DNA from: an uncultured Lachnospiraceae bacterium
GTDB taxonomy: Bacteria; Bacillota; Clostridia; Lachnospirales; Lachnospiraceae
DNA length: 44,378 bases
Direction: 5' to 3'
Assembly: GCA_902773435.1 (NCBI GenBank)
Contig: CACYEN010000024.1
Coordinates: 1-44,378 of the forward strand
Position numbers and translations under genes: made by a program. Below, in pieces: positions 16,477 to 23,783 of this stretch (its first letter is position 1; every line of letters starts with the position of its first letter). The notes beneath the pieces were generated by a model. The model worked only from the letters and a program-made list of their open reading frames with translations, was not told where the DNA came from and searched no databases.

Positions 16477-17653
16477 AGCCTGACCCCACGTGTTCTTTCC
16501 TTACCTCTCCCTCCGGCTCCCCGTACCGCGCGGCGAGGCCGAGGAGATAGTTCCGATAGGCGATCCGGGTCTTCTCCGGCGAGATGAGCTCCACGCTGTC
16601 GCCGAGGCCGGCGAGCCATCCGTAGAACTGCGGGCTCACCGAGACCTCGACCGTCACCCGGAAGAAGCCCTCCCCGGCGGGCATGAGCAGGACGTCCTGC
16701 CCGAAGCGCTCCGTGACCACGCCGGCCAGGTAGTCAGCGCAGCGCAGGGTCAGCTCCGTGTCCTCGCCGCTGAACATCCGGAACGTCTTCTTCAGGTACT
16801 CCTCGAGGCTGAACGCCCTGAAGAGGTCGCCCCCCGTCCGCTCTTCGCCCTCGAGGACCGTCATCTTCACGATCTTGTCGACCCGGAAGTGCTTGATCTT
16901 CCGGACGTCCGCGTCGTAGGCGATCAGGTAGTAATTCTCATCCTGCCAGACCAGCGCCCACGGACTCAGCTGGTAGCGGGCGCCTCCCTTCCTCGGGACA
17001 AGCTTCTTCCTCGTGTCTATGTATCCGTACTGAAAGACGATCTGGACATTTTTCCTCATCGCCTCGTGTATGCTGTCTATGATGTAAAAGATGTTCTCAT
17101 TCCCGGACTTCGCCTTCGAGGCGATGTACACCTCGCGGTTCAGCTCCAGGGCGTGAAACACCGACGTCTCCGTCTCCAGCTTGCGGATCAGGTCCCTGGT
17201 CTTCTTCTCCGTGATGAACTTCGAAGCCTGCACGGCGTCGACCAGCAGCTTGAGCTCCGGCATCTCGAACTTGCGGGATCCGATGTACCAGCCCCCAGTC
17301 CTGCCCTCCGCCTTCAGGATGTCGAGGCCGTAGGAAGACAGAAGCGCGATATCCGTGTAGATCGTCCTGCGGTCCTCCATGAGGCCCCGCGAAGCCAGCA
17401 TCGTCCTGAGGCCGGCGGCGTTGACGGGGTGCTCCTCGTCCGTCTCCCGGAGGAGATAGTCCATGACGGCGAGCAGGGCGAGTTTGTGCCCCGACGAGTG
17501 GGACCGCGCCTCCTTCCTCTCCGGCGTTCCGCCGGCGTCTTTCTCCGGCAGCCCGTTTCCCTTAACCTTGCTTTCTGGTGATGCCATACGCTCCCCCGAC
17601 GCGGGCCTGATGCCGGTCCGCTTTCCGTCCCCTCCCCCGCCGGGGAGGGACAT
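16463..17653 (-). CDS. WYL-domain transcriptional regulator
   Basis: HTH plus WYL protein: DNA-binding regulator whose WYL domain usually senses a nucleic acid or nucleotide ligand. After a charged N-terminus a winged HTH lies at about 55-120 (LALLAVMDYLLRETDEEHPV, then DRRTIYTDIALLSSYG). The WYL core is at about 200-265 (LSPWALVWQDENYYLIAYD, here YYL instead of WYL), followed by a C-terminal WCX-like region. The start at 17653 has a poor RBS; ATG at 17587 with GGGGGAG three nt upstream is an alternative giving 374 residues. An extended -10 promoter lies just upstream. Overlap with the decarboxylase gene suggests they are co-expressed. Confidence 0.9.
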   Translation of the reverse strand: MSLPGGGGDGKRTGIRPASGERMASPESKVKGNGLPEKDAGGTPERKEARSHSSGHKLALLAVMDYLLRETDEEHPVNAAGLRTMLASRGLMEDRRTIYTDIALLSSYGLDILKAEGRTGGWYIGSRKFEMPELKLLVDAVQASKFITEKKTRDLIRKLETETSVFHALELNREVYIASKAKSGNENIFYIIDSIHEAMRKNVQIVFQYGYIDTRKKLVPRKGGARYQLSPWALVWQDENYYLIAYDADVRKIKHFRVDKIVKMTVLEGEERTGGDLFRAFSLEEYLKKTFRMFSGEDTELTLRCADYLAGVVTERFGQDVLLMPAGEGFFRVTVEVSVSPQFYGWLAGLGDSVELISPEKTRIAYRNYLLGLAARYGEPEGEVRKEHVGSGYEET

Positions 17654-17677
17654 CCCGTTCCCACGTGAACCAGGGCT

Positions 17678-17686
17678 ATTATATCA
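17678..17686 (-). promoter_or_regulatory. Extended -10 promoter for the WYL regulator operon
   Basis: Minus strand TGATATAAT: perfect TATAAT (17683-17678) with an extended-10 TG. No good -35 box 16-18 nt upstream. Transcription would start near 17671 and run through the WYL, decarboxylase, holB and ricT genes. Confidence 0.6.
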
Positions 17687-17747
17687 CAGCGCACCCGGAA
17701 CGGATACGGTTCGAGGCGGCAGCGCCGCACCGCGGCGGGTCTGATTG

Positions 17748-18200
17748 TCAGCCGGGCAGCCCGCGGATGCAGCGGCGAAGTCTCCCGAGCATCTCCTCCA
17801 CTCTCGGTATGGCCTCCTCGATCTTTCTTCTGGACACACCGATCCGGCTCTGGACGAAGAGATCCGCGAGGAACCCGTCGAAGAAGAAGTCCGCGAACGT
17901 GAGGAAATCATCGACGCCCACATCGAGCCCCCTGATATCCTGCACGTCGGCAAGCTCCCTCTGGAAGAGCTCGAGGTCATATTTGGCCCGGTCGAGTATG
18001 CGCGACGCGTCGTTCACCCTCGAGTGCTTTATGAATCCCGAGATCATGCCGCCTCCAAAGAGGTCGACGACGCCCCAGCGCCTGGCGGAATCAAGCCTCT
18101 CCTTCGCATCCCTGAGGCTTACGAGGGCGCGCTCGCCGGCGGCGATGGCTTCCCTGATCTCCCGTTCCCTGTCAAATGCTGATTCATAGCGTGTTCTCAT
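17748..18200 (-). CDS. Small soluble protein of unknown function under Mn2+ riboswitch control
   Basis: I do not recognise the family. 150 residues from ATG 18200, which has an ideal AAGGAGG six nt upstream; the frame is open to 18257, but that extension lies in the riboswitch expression platform and cannot be the start. Mostly helical, highly charged; no signal peptide or membrane helix except a short glycine-rich hydrophobic patch (VVDLFGGGMISGFIKHSR, about 45-61). A Phe/Asp-rich segment follows (VDDFLTFADFFFDGFLADLF, about 96-115). Coiled-coil-like ends. It is the only gene between its own promoter/riboswitch and the WYL promoter, so the riboswitch controls it alone or almost alone. A role in Mn2+ homeostasis or tolerance is inferred only from regulation. 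Confidence 0.85.
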   Translation of the reverse strand: MRTRYESAFDREREIREAIAAGERALVSLRDAKERLDSARRWGVVDLFGGGMISGFIKHSRVNDASRILDRAKYDLELFQRELADVQDIRGLDVGVDDFLTFADFFFDGFLADLFVQSRIGVSRRKIEEAIPRVEEMLGRLRRCIRGLPG

Positions 18201-18220
18201 GGTATTCCTCCTTCCATACC

Positions 18221-18275
18221 AAAAAAATAAGACTTTTATCACAACACAGTTCCTCACGTGCCGTGATAAAAGTCT
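18221..18275 (-). terminator. Riboswitch-controlled intrinsic terminator
   Basis: Perfect 13-bp stem (18275-18263 with 18242-18230), 20-nt loop, then TATTTTTTT on the minus strand. Its 5' arm contains the whole 3' strand of the aptamer P1 helix (18272-18265), so aptamer and terminator cannot form together. Confidence 0.92.
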
Positions 18276-18398
18276 CGCAGTCTCACTTGTCCGGACAGAA
18301 CCGCCGCTCCCCGGGTGATCACCGGATGCGGGCAGCCCCGTCGGCTGACGGTTTCAAGTCCCCCCTTGAAGACGGGGGTTCCGCTACTCCCTTTTATC
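18265..18398 (-). promoter_or_regulatory. yybP-ykoY family manganese riboswitch aptamer
   Basis: Read on the minus strand it opens with GATAAAAGGGAGTAGCGG (18398-18381) and closes with CTGCGAGACTTTTATC (18280-18265). These match the conserved yybP-ykoY joints GGGGAGUAGC and GC(A/G)AGACCUUU, and GATAAAAG pairs with CTTTTATC over 8 bp as P1. Between lie GC-rich stems, including ccgtc/gacgg. The family binds Mn2+ between its two legs. Here the P1 3' strand is also the 5' arm of the terminator, so Mn2+ binding should stabilise P1, prevent termination and turn the downstream 150-residue gene on. Motif match by eye; mechanism inferred from the family and the alternative pairings. Confidence 0.87.
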
Positions 18399-18438
18399 TT
18401 CCTGTTTATCTTCAGCTGTCGTCTGCTGATTGATGCGA

Positions 18439-18466
18439 ATTATAGCAGTCCCGGGAAGAAAGTCAA
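18439..18466 (-). promoter_or_regulatory. Promoter of the riboswitch-controlled gene
   Basis: Minus strand TTGACT (18466-18461), 16-nt spacer, TATAAT (18444-18439). Transcription from about 18432 would give a leader of roughly 230 nt that contains the whole aptamer and terminator. Confidence 0.8.
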
Positions 18467-18508
18467 GAAAGTCCGGACATAATTAATTTACTTTTAATAA
18501 TCAGGGCG

Positions 18509-19492
18509 TCAATTCGCGTCCGCCGGAAACACGATCCCGGCATCCCGCCTCGCCCTCTCGAGCACCTCCTCCGCGATCAGGCTCTGCTTCAGCATGCGCG
18601 CGCAGGCCTCCGAGTCATTTTCGTCGATCATGCGCCGGAGCGCCTCGAACTCCGGACGGAGGCGGTGTCCCGACTCCTCGTGGAAGTCCTCCGCGGAGCC
18701 GTCATTTCCCGAAAAATGAACCCCTTCGCACACATTCGACGGCGAATTCTGGACGATGAAGCCCTCCGTCCCCTCGATGAGGCAGAGCCCGGGCGCCGCG
18801 CAGTCCTTCGCCGCCACGGAGACGGCCTTGAAGTCCGGGTAGCCGAGCACGAGGACCCCGCCCGTGTCGACCCCCCGCTCGATGTTCGCCGTGTAGGAGA
18901 CCGTCTCCGGGGCCCCGAACAGGCAGGTGATGTAGTGGATGTTGTAGATCCCGAGGTCCATGAGGGCCCCTCCGGATTTCAGCGGGTCAAAGACCGGCTT
19001 CACGTCGCCGGCCATGAAAGCGCCGTACCTGCTGGAGTACTGGCTGTAATTGCAGCTGACAAGGCGGACCCTGCCCGCCTTCGGGAGCAGCTCCCTGACC
19101 TTCAGGTAATCCGGTATGTAGAGGGTCGAGACCGCCTCGAAGAGCAGGCGGCCGGTCCGAAGGGAGATGTCCCTGAGTTCCTCCGCCTCCCTCAGCGTGC
19201 TTGTGAGCGGCTTTTCGACGATCACGTGTTTTCCGGCGAGGAGGGCTTTCTTCGCCATCTCATGGTGCAGGCTGTTCGGCGTCGCGATGTAGACCGTGTC
19301 CGCCTCCGGCGAGGCGATGAGCTCGTCGTAGGAGACCGTGCCCTCAGGGATGCCGAACTCGCCGCAGAGCGCGCTCACTTTCGCGGCGGAGCGCGGAGTC
19401 CCGCAGATCGCGGCGACCGGGATCTCAAGTTCCCGGAGAAGCGGCAGGACCACCGACACGATAAAACCGGTTCCGGCTATGGCAAGCTTCAT
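18509..19492 (-). CDS. Gfo/Idh/MocA-family NAD(P)-dependent oxidoreductase
   Basis: Sugar or polyol dehydrogenase-like enzyme; substrate unknown. Rossmann domain begins LAIAGTGFIVSVVLP; TVYIATPNSLHHEMAKKAL and HVIVEKPLTST give the family's catalytic EKP lysine. The C-terminal beta-sheet domain includes SGGALMDLGIYNIHYI with the conserved D..IY/H residues. 327 residues, normal length. It starts 3 bp after the purine nucleoside phosphorylase stop, so it is the last gene of that operon. It is followed by the promoter of the riboswitch gene. Confidence 0.9.
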   Translation of the reverse strand: MKLAIAGTGFIVSVVLPLLRELEIPVAAICGTPRSAAKVSALCGEFGIPEGTVSYDELIASPEADTVYIATPNSLHHEMAKKALLAGKHVIVEKPLTSTLREAEELRDISLRTGRLLFEAVSTLYIPDYLKVRELLPKAGRVRLVSCNYSQYSSRYGAFMAGDVKPVFDPLKSGGALMDLGIYNIHYITCLFGAPETVSYTANIERGVDTGGVLVLGYPDFKAVSVAAKDCAAPGLCLIEGTEGFIVQNSPSNVCEGVHFSGNDGSAEDFHEESGHRLRPEFEALRRMIDENDSEACARMLKQSLIAEEVLERARRDAGIVFPADAN

Positions 19493-19495
19493 CTC

Positions 19496-20320
19496 TCAGA
19501 TCCTCCTGACAATGCCCTTCAGCAGCTTCCTGAAATCGGCGGCGACGCGGTTCGCCGTCTCCTGGACCTCTTCGTGGGTGAGCGGCCGGCTGTTCATGCC
19601 CGCCGCCAGGTTGGTGATGCAGGAGATGCCGCAGACCTCGATTCCCATGTGGTTCGCGGCGGTCGCCTCGCAGGCGGTGCTCATCCCGACCGCGTCGGCG
19701 CCGAGCGCCCTGCAGGCGCGGATCTCGGCGGGCGTCTCGAAGTTCGGCCCGCTGAGCTGCATATAGATTCCCTCCCTGATGGAGATGCCGAGCTCGTCCG
19801 CCGTACTCCTGATCTTCTCCTGAAGGTCCTCCCTGTACACCTCGCTCATGTCCGGGAATCTCGTCCCGAGCTCATCGGCGTTCGGGCCGCGGAGGGGACT
19901 CGGAACGAAGCAGGAGATGTGATCCGTGATCATCATGAGCGTTCCGGGGTCGAAGTCGGGGTTGATGCCGCCGGAGGCATTTGTCAGGATCAGCTTCTTT
20001 ATCCCGAGCATGCCCATGAGGCGGGTCGGCAGGACGACGTCCTGCATGTCATACCCCTCGTAGTAGTGGACGCGGCCCTGCATCATGACGACTTCCCTGC
20101 CCTCGAGCGTTCCGAAGAGATAGCGGCCGCTGTGGCCCTTCACGGTCGATACCGGGAAGCCCTCGATTTCGGAGTAACTGACGGTCTCGCGGATCTCCAT
20201 CTCCTCGCCGAAGCCGCCGAGGCCGGATCCCAGGATAATGCCGATCTCGGGGCGCGAGGTGACGCGCGCCGAGACGGATGCGGTGCATTTGCGCAGCTTC
20301 TCGTATGCTTCAGTGCTCAT
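19496..20320 (-). CDS. punA: Purine nucleoside phosphorylase (trimeric PNP type)
   Basis: Phosphorolysis of inosine/guanosine to base and ribose 1-phosphate. Motifs: IGIILGSGLGGFG (phosphate site), MMQGRVHYYEGYDM, LILTNASGGINPDFDPGTLM and GPNFETPAEIRACRALGADA. The open frame reaches 20344, but the strong AAGGAGG lies downstream of that ATG and 9-12 nt before ATG 20320, so 20320 is the start (274 residues). It begins 18 bp after folD. The link to one-carbon metabolism may be purine supply and salvage. Confidence 0.93.
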   Translation of the reverse strand: MSTEAYEKLRKCTASVSARVTSRPEIGIILGSGLGGFGEEMEIRETVSYSEIEGFPVSTVKGHSGRYLFGTLEGREVVMMQGRVHYYEGYDMQDVVLPTRLMGMLGIKKLILTNASGGINPDFDPGTLMMITDHISCFVPSPLRGPNADELGTRFPDMSEVYREDLQEKIRSTADELGISIREGIYMQLSGPNFETPAEIRACRALGADAVGMSTACEATAANHMGIEVCGISCITNLAAGMNSRPLTHEEVQETANRVAADFRKLLKGIVRRI

Positions 20321-20337
20321 ATCGAATCTCTCCTCCT

Positions 20338-21228
20338 TCAGCATCCGACATTCTTCTGTTCCGAGGCAGCCTCCGCTGCCCTGACCACGTGTTCCATGAG
20401 GATTGACGTCGTCACCGAGCCGACTCCGCCCGGCACCGGCGTGACCGCCTCCACAACCGGCTCGATCTCATCCATGACCGCGTCGCCGGAGATCCCGCCG
20501 CGGCCGTCATTTTTCGCGGGGTCCCAGCAGATCGAGACGTCGATGACGACCTGTCCCGGCCTCACGTGCCTGCCCGTAAGAGTGCCGAGGTCATTCGCGG
20601 CCGTGATGATGATGTCGGCTCTCTTCGTGATCTCCTCGATCTCCCTTGTCCGGGTGTGGCAGATCGTCACGGTCGCGTGCTTCGCGAGGAGCATCATGGC
20701 CACCGGTTTCCCCACGACGAGGGAGCGGCCGATCACCGTGACGTTCTTCCCGGTCAGGTCGACACCGTAATGTTCGAGAATCTTCATGCAGGCATCCGGC
20801 GTGCACGGCGGAAATCCGATCTCCCTCCCCATGTAGACGCCGGCGCTGCTGAGGTCCGTCATGCAGTCGACGTCCTTGGACGGGTCGATGCTGTTGAAGA
20901 TCTCCTTGTCGTATATCCTCAGGTGCTTCGGGATCGGCCGGAAGAGGAGCACCCCGTGGACACCCGGGTCCCCGTTCAGCCTCCTGAGCTCCCCGACCAG
21001 GGTCTCCCTGTCCACGTCCGCGGGCAGGACGACGATCTCGGTCTCAACCCCCGTGTCGGCGGCCCGCTTGACCGCTCCTCTCTCGTAAGCGAGGTCGGAC
21101 GTCTTCTCCCCGCACCGGACGATCGCGAGCTTCGGGACGACTCCCTTCGCCCTCAGCGCCTCCGTCCTTATTAGAAGCCTCCCGCAGACCGCGTCCGCCA
21201 CTTCTTTTCCCCGCAGCAGTCTTGCCAT
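20338..21228 (-). CDS. folD: Bifunctional methylene-THF dehydrogenase / methenyl-THF cyclohydrolase
   Basis: Interconverts 5,10-methylene-, 5,10-methenyl- and 10-formyl-THF. Motifs: GVLLFRPIPKHL, DPSKDVDCMTDLS, PCTPDACMKILEHYGVDLTG, VIGRSLVVGKPVAMMLLAKH and DVSICWDP; PGGVGSVTTSILMEHV at the C-terminus. The usual PGGVGPMT is PGGVGSVT here. 296 residues is a normal length. A 97-bp gap separates it from fchA; it holds a 6-bp hairpin (cgcccg tctt cgggcg) and a purine-rich RBS tract but no terminator. Confidence 0.95.
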   Translation of the reverse strand: MARLLRGKEVADAVCGRLLIRTEALRAKGVVPKLAIVRCGEKTSDLAYERGAVKRAADTGVETEIVVLPADVDRETLVGELRRLNGDPGVHGVLLFRPIPKHLRIYDKEIFNSIDPSKDVDCMTDLSSAGVYMGREIGFPPCTPDACMKILEHYGVDLTGKNVTVIGRSLVVGKPVAMMLLAKHATVTICHTRTREIEEITKRADIIITAANDLGTLTGRHVRPGQVVIDVSICWDPAKNDGRGGISGDAVMDEIEPVVEAVTPVPGGVGSVTTSILMEHVVRAAEAASEQKNVGC

Positions 21229-21325
21229 GCTGTCCCCCTCCTTCTGTCCTTCTTCTGTCCTCTTTCACTTCATGCGCCCGTCTTCGGGCGGGCGGAGGCC
21301 GCACGGGTCCCCGCGGTCCTCCGTG

Positions 21326-21949
21326 TCACCCGACAAACCGGCCCCTGACCTCCTCATAGATCCGGTCAGCGAGGCTCGTGTACGCGCTCAGCATCACCTC
21401 GCACCTCTCGTTGATGCGCTCCGCCTCGCCGCGGTCCCTAAGGGCCTTCGTGTTGATGTAGACGTTGAGCGAGGCGGCCTCGAGCGCCGCCTTCAGCATG
21501 ACGGCCGCGCAGCCGGCGTCCGACAGGGCGAGACGGGATCCCTTCTCAGCGAAGACCTTCACCGCGTCGAGCGCCTCGCAGCAGAGTTCCATGATCCGGA
21601 CGGGGACTTCGCAGGCCGTGAGGGTTGCCTCCTCGAGGATACTCCCGCGGTCGGGGTCGTCCTTCGGGATGCCGTACGCCTTCGCGAGCGGCGCGAATCC
21701 CTCCGCGTCCGCGGGAACCTGGTCGAGAAGCTTCTCCTCAAGCAGGCGGCAGGTCTCCTTCAGCGCGAGGATCTCCTGCTCCACGTCCGCGTATTTTTTC
21801 TTTCCGGCCGTCAGGCTCCCGACCATCTCGCCGAGAGCGGTGCCGACTGCCCCGACGAGGGCAGCCGCCCCGCCGCCGCCCGGGACGGGCTCGGAGGAAG
21901 CCAGCACCGACACAAAGTCACGGCACGATCTGAGAGTAAAATCTTCCAT
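21326..21949 (-). CDS. fchA: Formimidotetrahydrofolate cyclodeaminase / methenyl-THF cyclohydrolase
   Basis: FTCD-C/FchA family: converts formimino-THF to methenyl-THF with ammonia release, or acts as methenyl-THF cyclohydrolase in clostridial purine and glycine metabolism. The hallmark loop PVPGGGGAAALVGAVGTALG is at about 21-40, followed by MVGSLTAGKKKY. 207 residues, the normal length. Eleven bp after fhs and upstream of folD, the standard clostridial order. Confidence 0.92.
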   Translation of the reverse strand: MEDFTLRSCRDFVSVLASSEPVPGGGGAAALVGAVGTALGEMVGSLTAGKKKYADVEQEILALKETCRLLEEKLLDQVPADAEGFAPLAKAYGIPKDDPDRGSILEEATLTACEVPVRIMELCCEALDAVKVFAEKGSRLALSDAGCAAVMLKAALEAASLNVYINTKALRDRGEAERINERCEVMLSAYTSLADRIYEEVRGRFVG

Positions 21950-21960
21950 GGTCCACCCCT

Positions 21961-23652
21961 TCAGAAAAGCCCGGTGATCCGGCCGTCCTCGTCGACATCG
22001 ATCCGCTCCGCGGCAGGCGACTTCGGGAGGCCGGGCATCGTCATGATATCGCCGGTCAGAGCGACAAGGAATCCCGCACCGGCTGAGACCCTGACGGATC
22101 TCACGGTGACCGTGAAGTCCGTCGGGGCGCCGAGCACCTTCGGATCGTCGGTCAGCGAGTACTGCGTCTTCGCCATGCAGACCGGAAGGCCTCCGTATCC
22201 GAGGTCGGTGAGCTGCGCGATCTGCTTCTCCGCCTCCGCCGTGAAGGCCGTGCCGCTCCCGCCGTACACCCTCGTCACAATGTCGTTGATCTTCTCCTTA
22301 ATCGGCCTGTCGAGCTCGTAGGCGAACTTCAGGCCGCCCTCCTCCCCGCCGCACAGGCGGACAACTTCCCGGGCGAGCTCTTCTCCGCCCTCGCTGCCTT
22401 TCGCCCAGACTTCGGAGAGGGCGACGGAGACGCCGAGTCTCCTGCACTCCTCGCGGATCAGCGAAAGCTCCGCCTCCGTGTCCTGCGGGAAGCGGTTGAT
22501 CGCGACGACGCAGGGGAGGCCGAAGACATTTTTAATATTGGAGATGTGCCTCAGCAGGTTCGGGATCCCCTCCTTAAGCGCCTCAAGGTTTTCCGCCCCG
22601 GTCTCGGCCTTCGGCACCCCTCCGTTGTACTTGAGGGCGCGGGCCGTCGCGACGATGACGACGCAGGACGGCTTAAGGCCCGCCATGCGGCACTTGATGT
22701 CGATGAACTTCTCCGCCCCGAGGTCGGCGCCGAAGCCGGCCTCCGTGATCGTGTAGTCGGAGAGTCTGAGGGCAATCCTCGTCGCGGTGACGGAATTGCA
22801 GCCGTGCGCGATATTGGCGAACGGGCCGCCGTGCACGAAGGCCGGCGTGTGCTCGAGCGTCTGCACGAGGTTGGGTTTGAGGGCGTCCCTGAGAAGGGCC
22901 GCCATCGCGCCCTCCGCGTGGAGGTCGCCGGCCGTCACGGGCTTCTGCTCGGATGGCTTCCCATAGGTGTAGCCGATCACGATCTTCGCAAGTCTCCTCT
23001 TCAGGTCAGCGATATCGCCCGAGAGGCAAAGGACCGCCATAATCTCGGACGCGACGGTGATGTCATATCCGTCCTCCCTGGGCACGCCGTTCGTCCTGCC
23101 GCCGAGGCCGTCGATCACGCTGCGCAGCTGGCGGTCGTTCATGTCGACGCAGCGCTTCCAGGTGATCTTCCTCGGGTCGATGCCGAGGGCGTTCCCCTGA
23201 TAGATGTGGTTGTCGATCATCGCGGCGAGCAGGTTGTTCGCGGCCCCGACCGCGTGAAAATCGCCCGTGAAATGGAGGTTGATATCCTCCATGGGAACGA
23301 CCTGGGCGTACCCGCCGCCCGCGGCCCCGCCCTTAATGCCGAACACCGGGCCGAGAGAGGGCTCGCGGAGGGCGACCATGACATTCTTCCCGATTCTCCT
23401 GAGGCTGTCGGCCAGCCCCACGGTCGTCGTCGTCTTGCCCTCCCCCGCGGGGGTCGGATTAATCGCCGTGACGAGGACGAGCTTCCCGTCCTCCCGGCCT
23501 GTCTCTCTCAGAATCCTGTAGTCCACCTTGGCCTTGTACTTTCCGTACTGCTCAAGGTATTGTTCGCCGATCCCCGCCGCTTCCGCGATCTCCGTGACCG
23601 GAAGCATCCCGCAAGACTGCGCGATCTCGATATCCGTCCTCATCTCCGCCAT
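21961..23652 (-). CDS. fhs: Formate-tetrahydrofolate ligase
   Basis: ATP-dependent formation of 10-formyl-THF from formate. P-loop [16 protein letters not shown]; further family blocks [63 protein letters not shown] and [18 protein letters not shown]. 563 residues, full length. AGGAGGAGAG precedes ATG 23652; a second ATG lies three codons later. It has its own extended -10 promoter and a structured leader, although metH lies upstream on the same strand. Confidence 0.97.
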   Translation of the reverse strand: MAEMRTDIEIAQSCGMLPVTEIAEAAGIGEQYLEQYGKYKAKVDYRILRETGREDGKLVLVTAINPTPAGEGKTTTTVGLADSLRRIGKNVMVALREPSLGPVFGIKGGAAGGGYAQVVPMEDINLHFTGDFHAVGAANNLLAAMIDNHIYQGNALGIDPRKITWKRCVDMNDRQLRSVIDGLGGRTNGVPREDGYDITVASEIMAVLCLSGDIADLKRRLAKIVIGYTYGKPSEQKPVTAGDLHAEGAMAALLRDALKPNLVQTLEHTPAFVHGGPFANIAHGCNSVTATRIALRLSDYTITEAGFGADLGAEKFIDIKCRMAGLKPSCVVIVATARALKYNGGVPKAETGAENLEALKEGIPNLLRHISNIKNVFGLPCVVAINRFPQDTEAELSLIREECRRLGVSVALSEVWAKGSEGGEELAREVVRLCGGEEGGLKFAYELDRPIKEKINDIVTRVYGGSGTAFTAEAEKQIAQLTDLGYGGLPVCMAKTQYSLTDDPKVLGAPTDFTVTVRSVRVSAGAGFLVALTGDIMTMPGLPKSPAAERIDVDEDGRITGLF

Positions 23653-23686
23653 GGCGCTCTCCTCCTGCCTTTATTTCATATCTTCT

Positions 23687-23751
23687 CCGCCGGTTTTTCC
23701 CTCCCGCAGCCTCTTCGCGCGGTTCCCGTCACCCGGCGGATTCGTGCCGCC
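23687..23751 (-). promoter_or_regulatory. Structured fhs leader with two mutually exclusive stems
   Basis: Minus-strand stem A pairs 23751-23747 (ggcgg) with 23739-23735 (ccgcc). Stem B pairs 23739-23733 (ccgccgg) with 23693-23687 (ccggcgg), enclosing an inner ccgc/gcgg stem. The shared strand means A and B exclude each other. Stem B ends about 35 nt before the start codon; no T-tract follows, so control, if any, would be of translation or RNA stability. It does not match ZTP or THF riboswitch consensus as I know them. Confidence 0.4.
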
Positions 23752-23758
23752 TGCTTAC

Positions 23759-23767
23759 ATTCTACCA
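23759..23767 (-). promoter_or_regulatory. Extended -10 promoter for fhs-fchA-folD
   Basis: Minus strand TGGTAGAAT: TAGAAT (23764-23759) preceded by an extended-10 TG; no convincing -35 box. Predicted start near 23752 gives a leader of about 100 nt before fhs. Confidence 0.5.
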
Positions 23768-23783
23768 TGTTTTGCCCCGGACA

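Noticed and set aside
18665-20770. 701-codon plus-strand open frame opposite the Gfo and PNP genes (and similar frames at 3460-5268, 14731-16587, 22546-23844, 33301-34638)
   Set aside because: Antisense to clearly recognisable genes, with Arg/Pro/Ala-rich, low-complexity composition expected of shadow frames in GC-rich DNA, and no domain motifs or ribosome sites.
23653-23783. ZTP (pfl) or THF riboswitch before fhs
   Set aside because: The leader is structured but lacks the conserved CCGCCUGGGCA-type or THF core sequences that I know; reported only as an unexplained leader.
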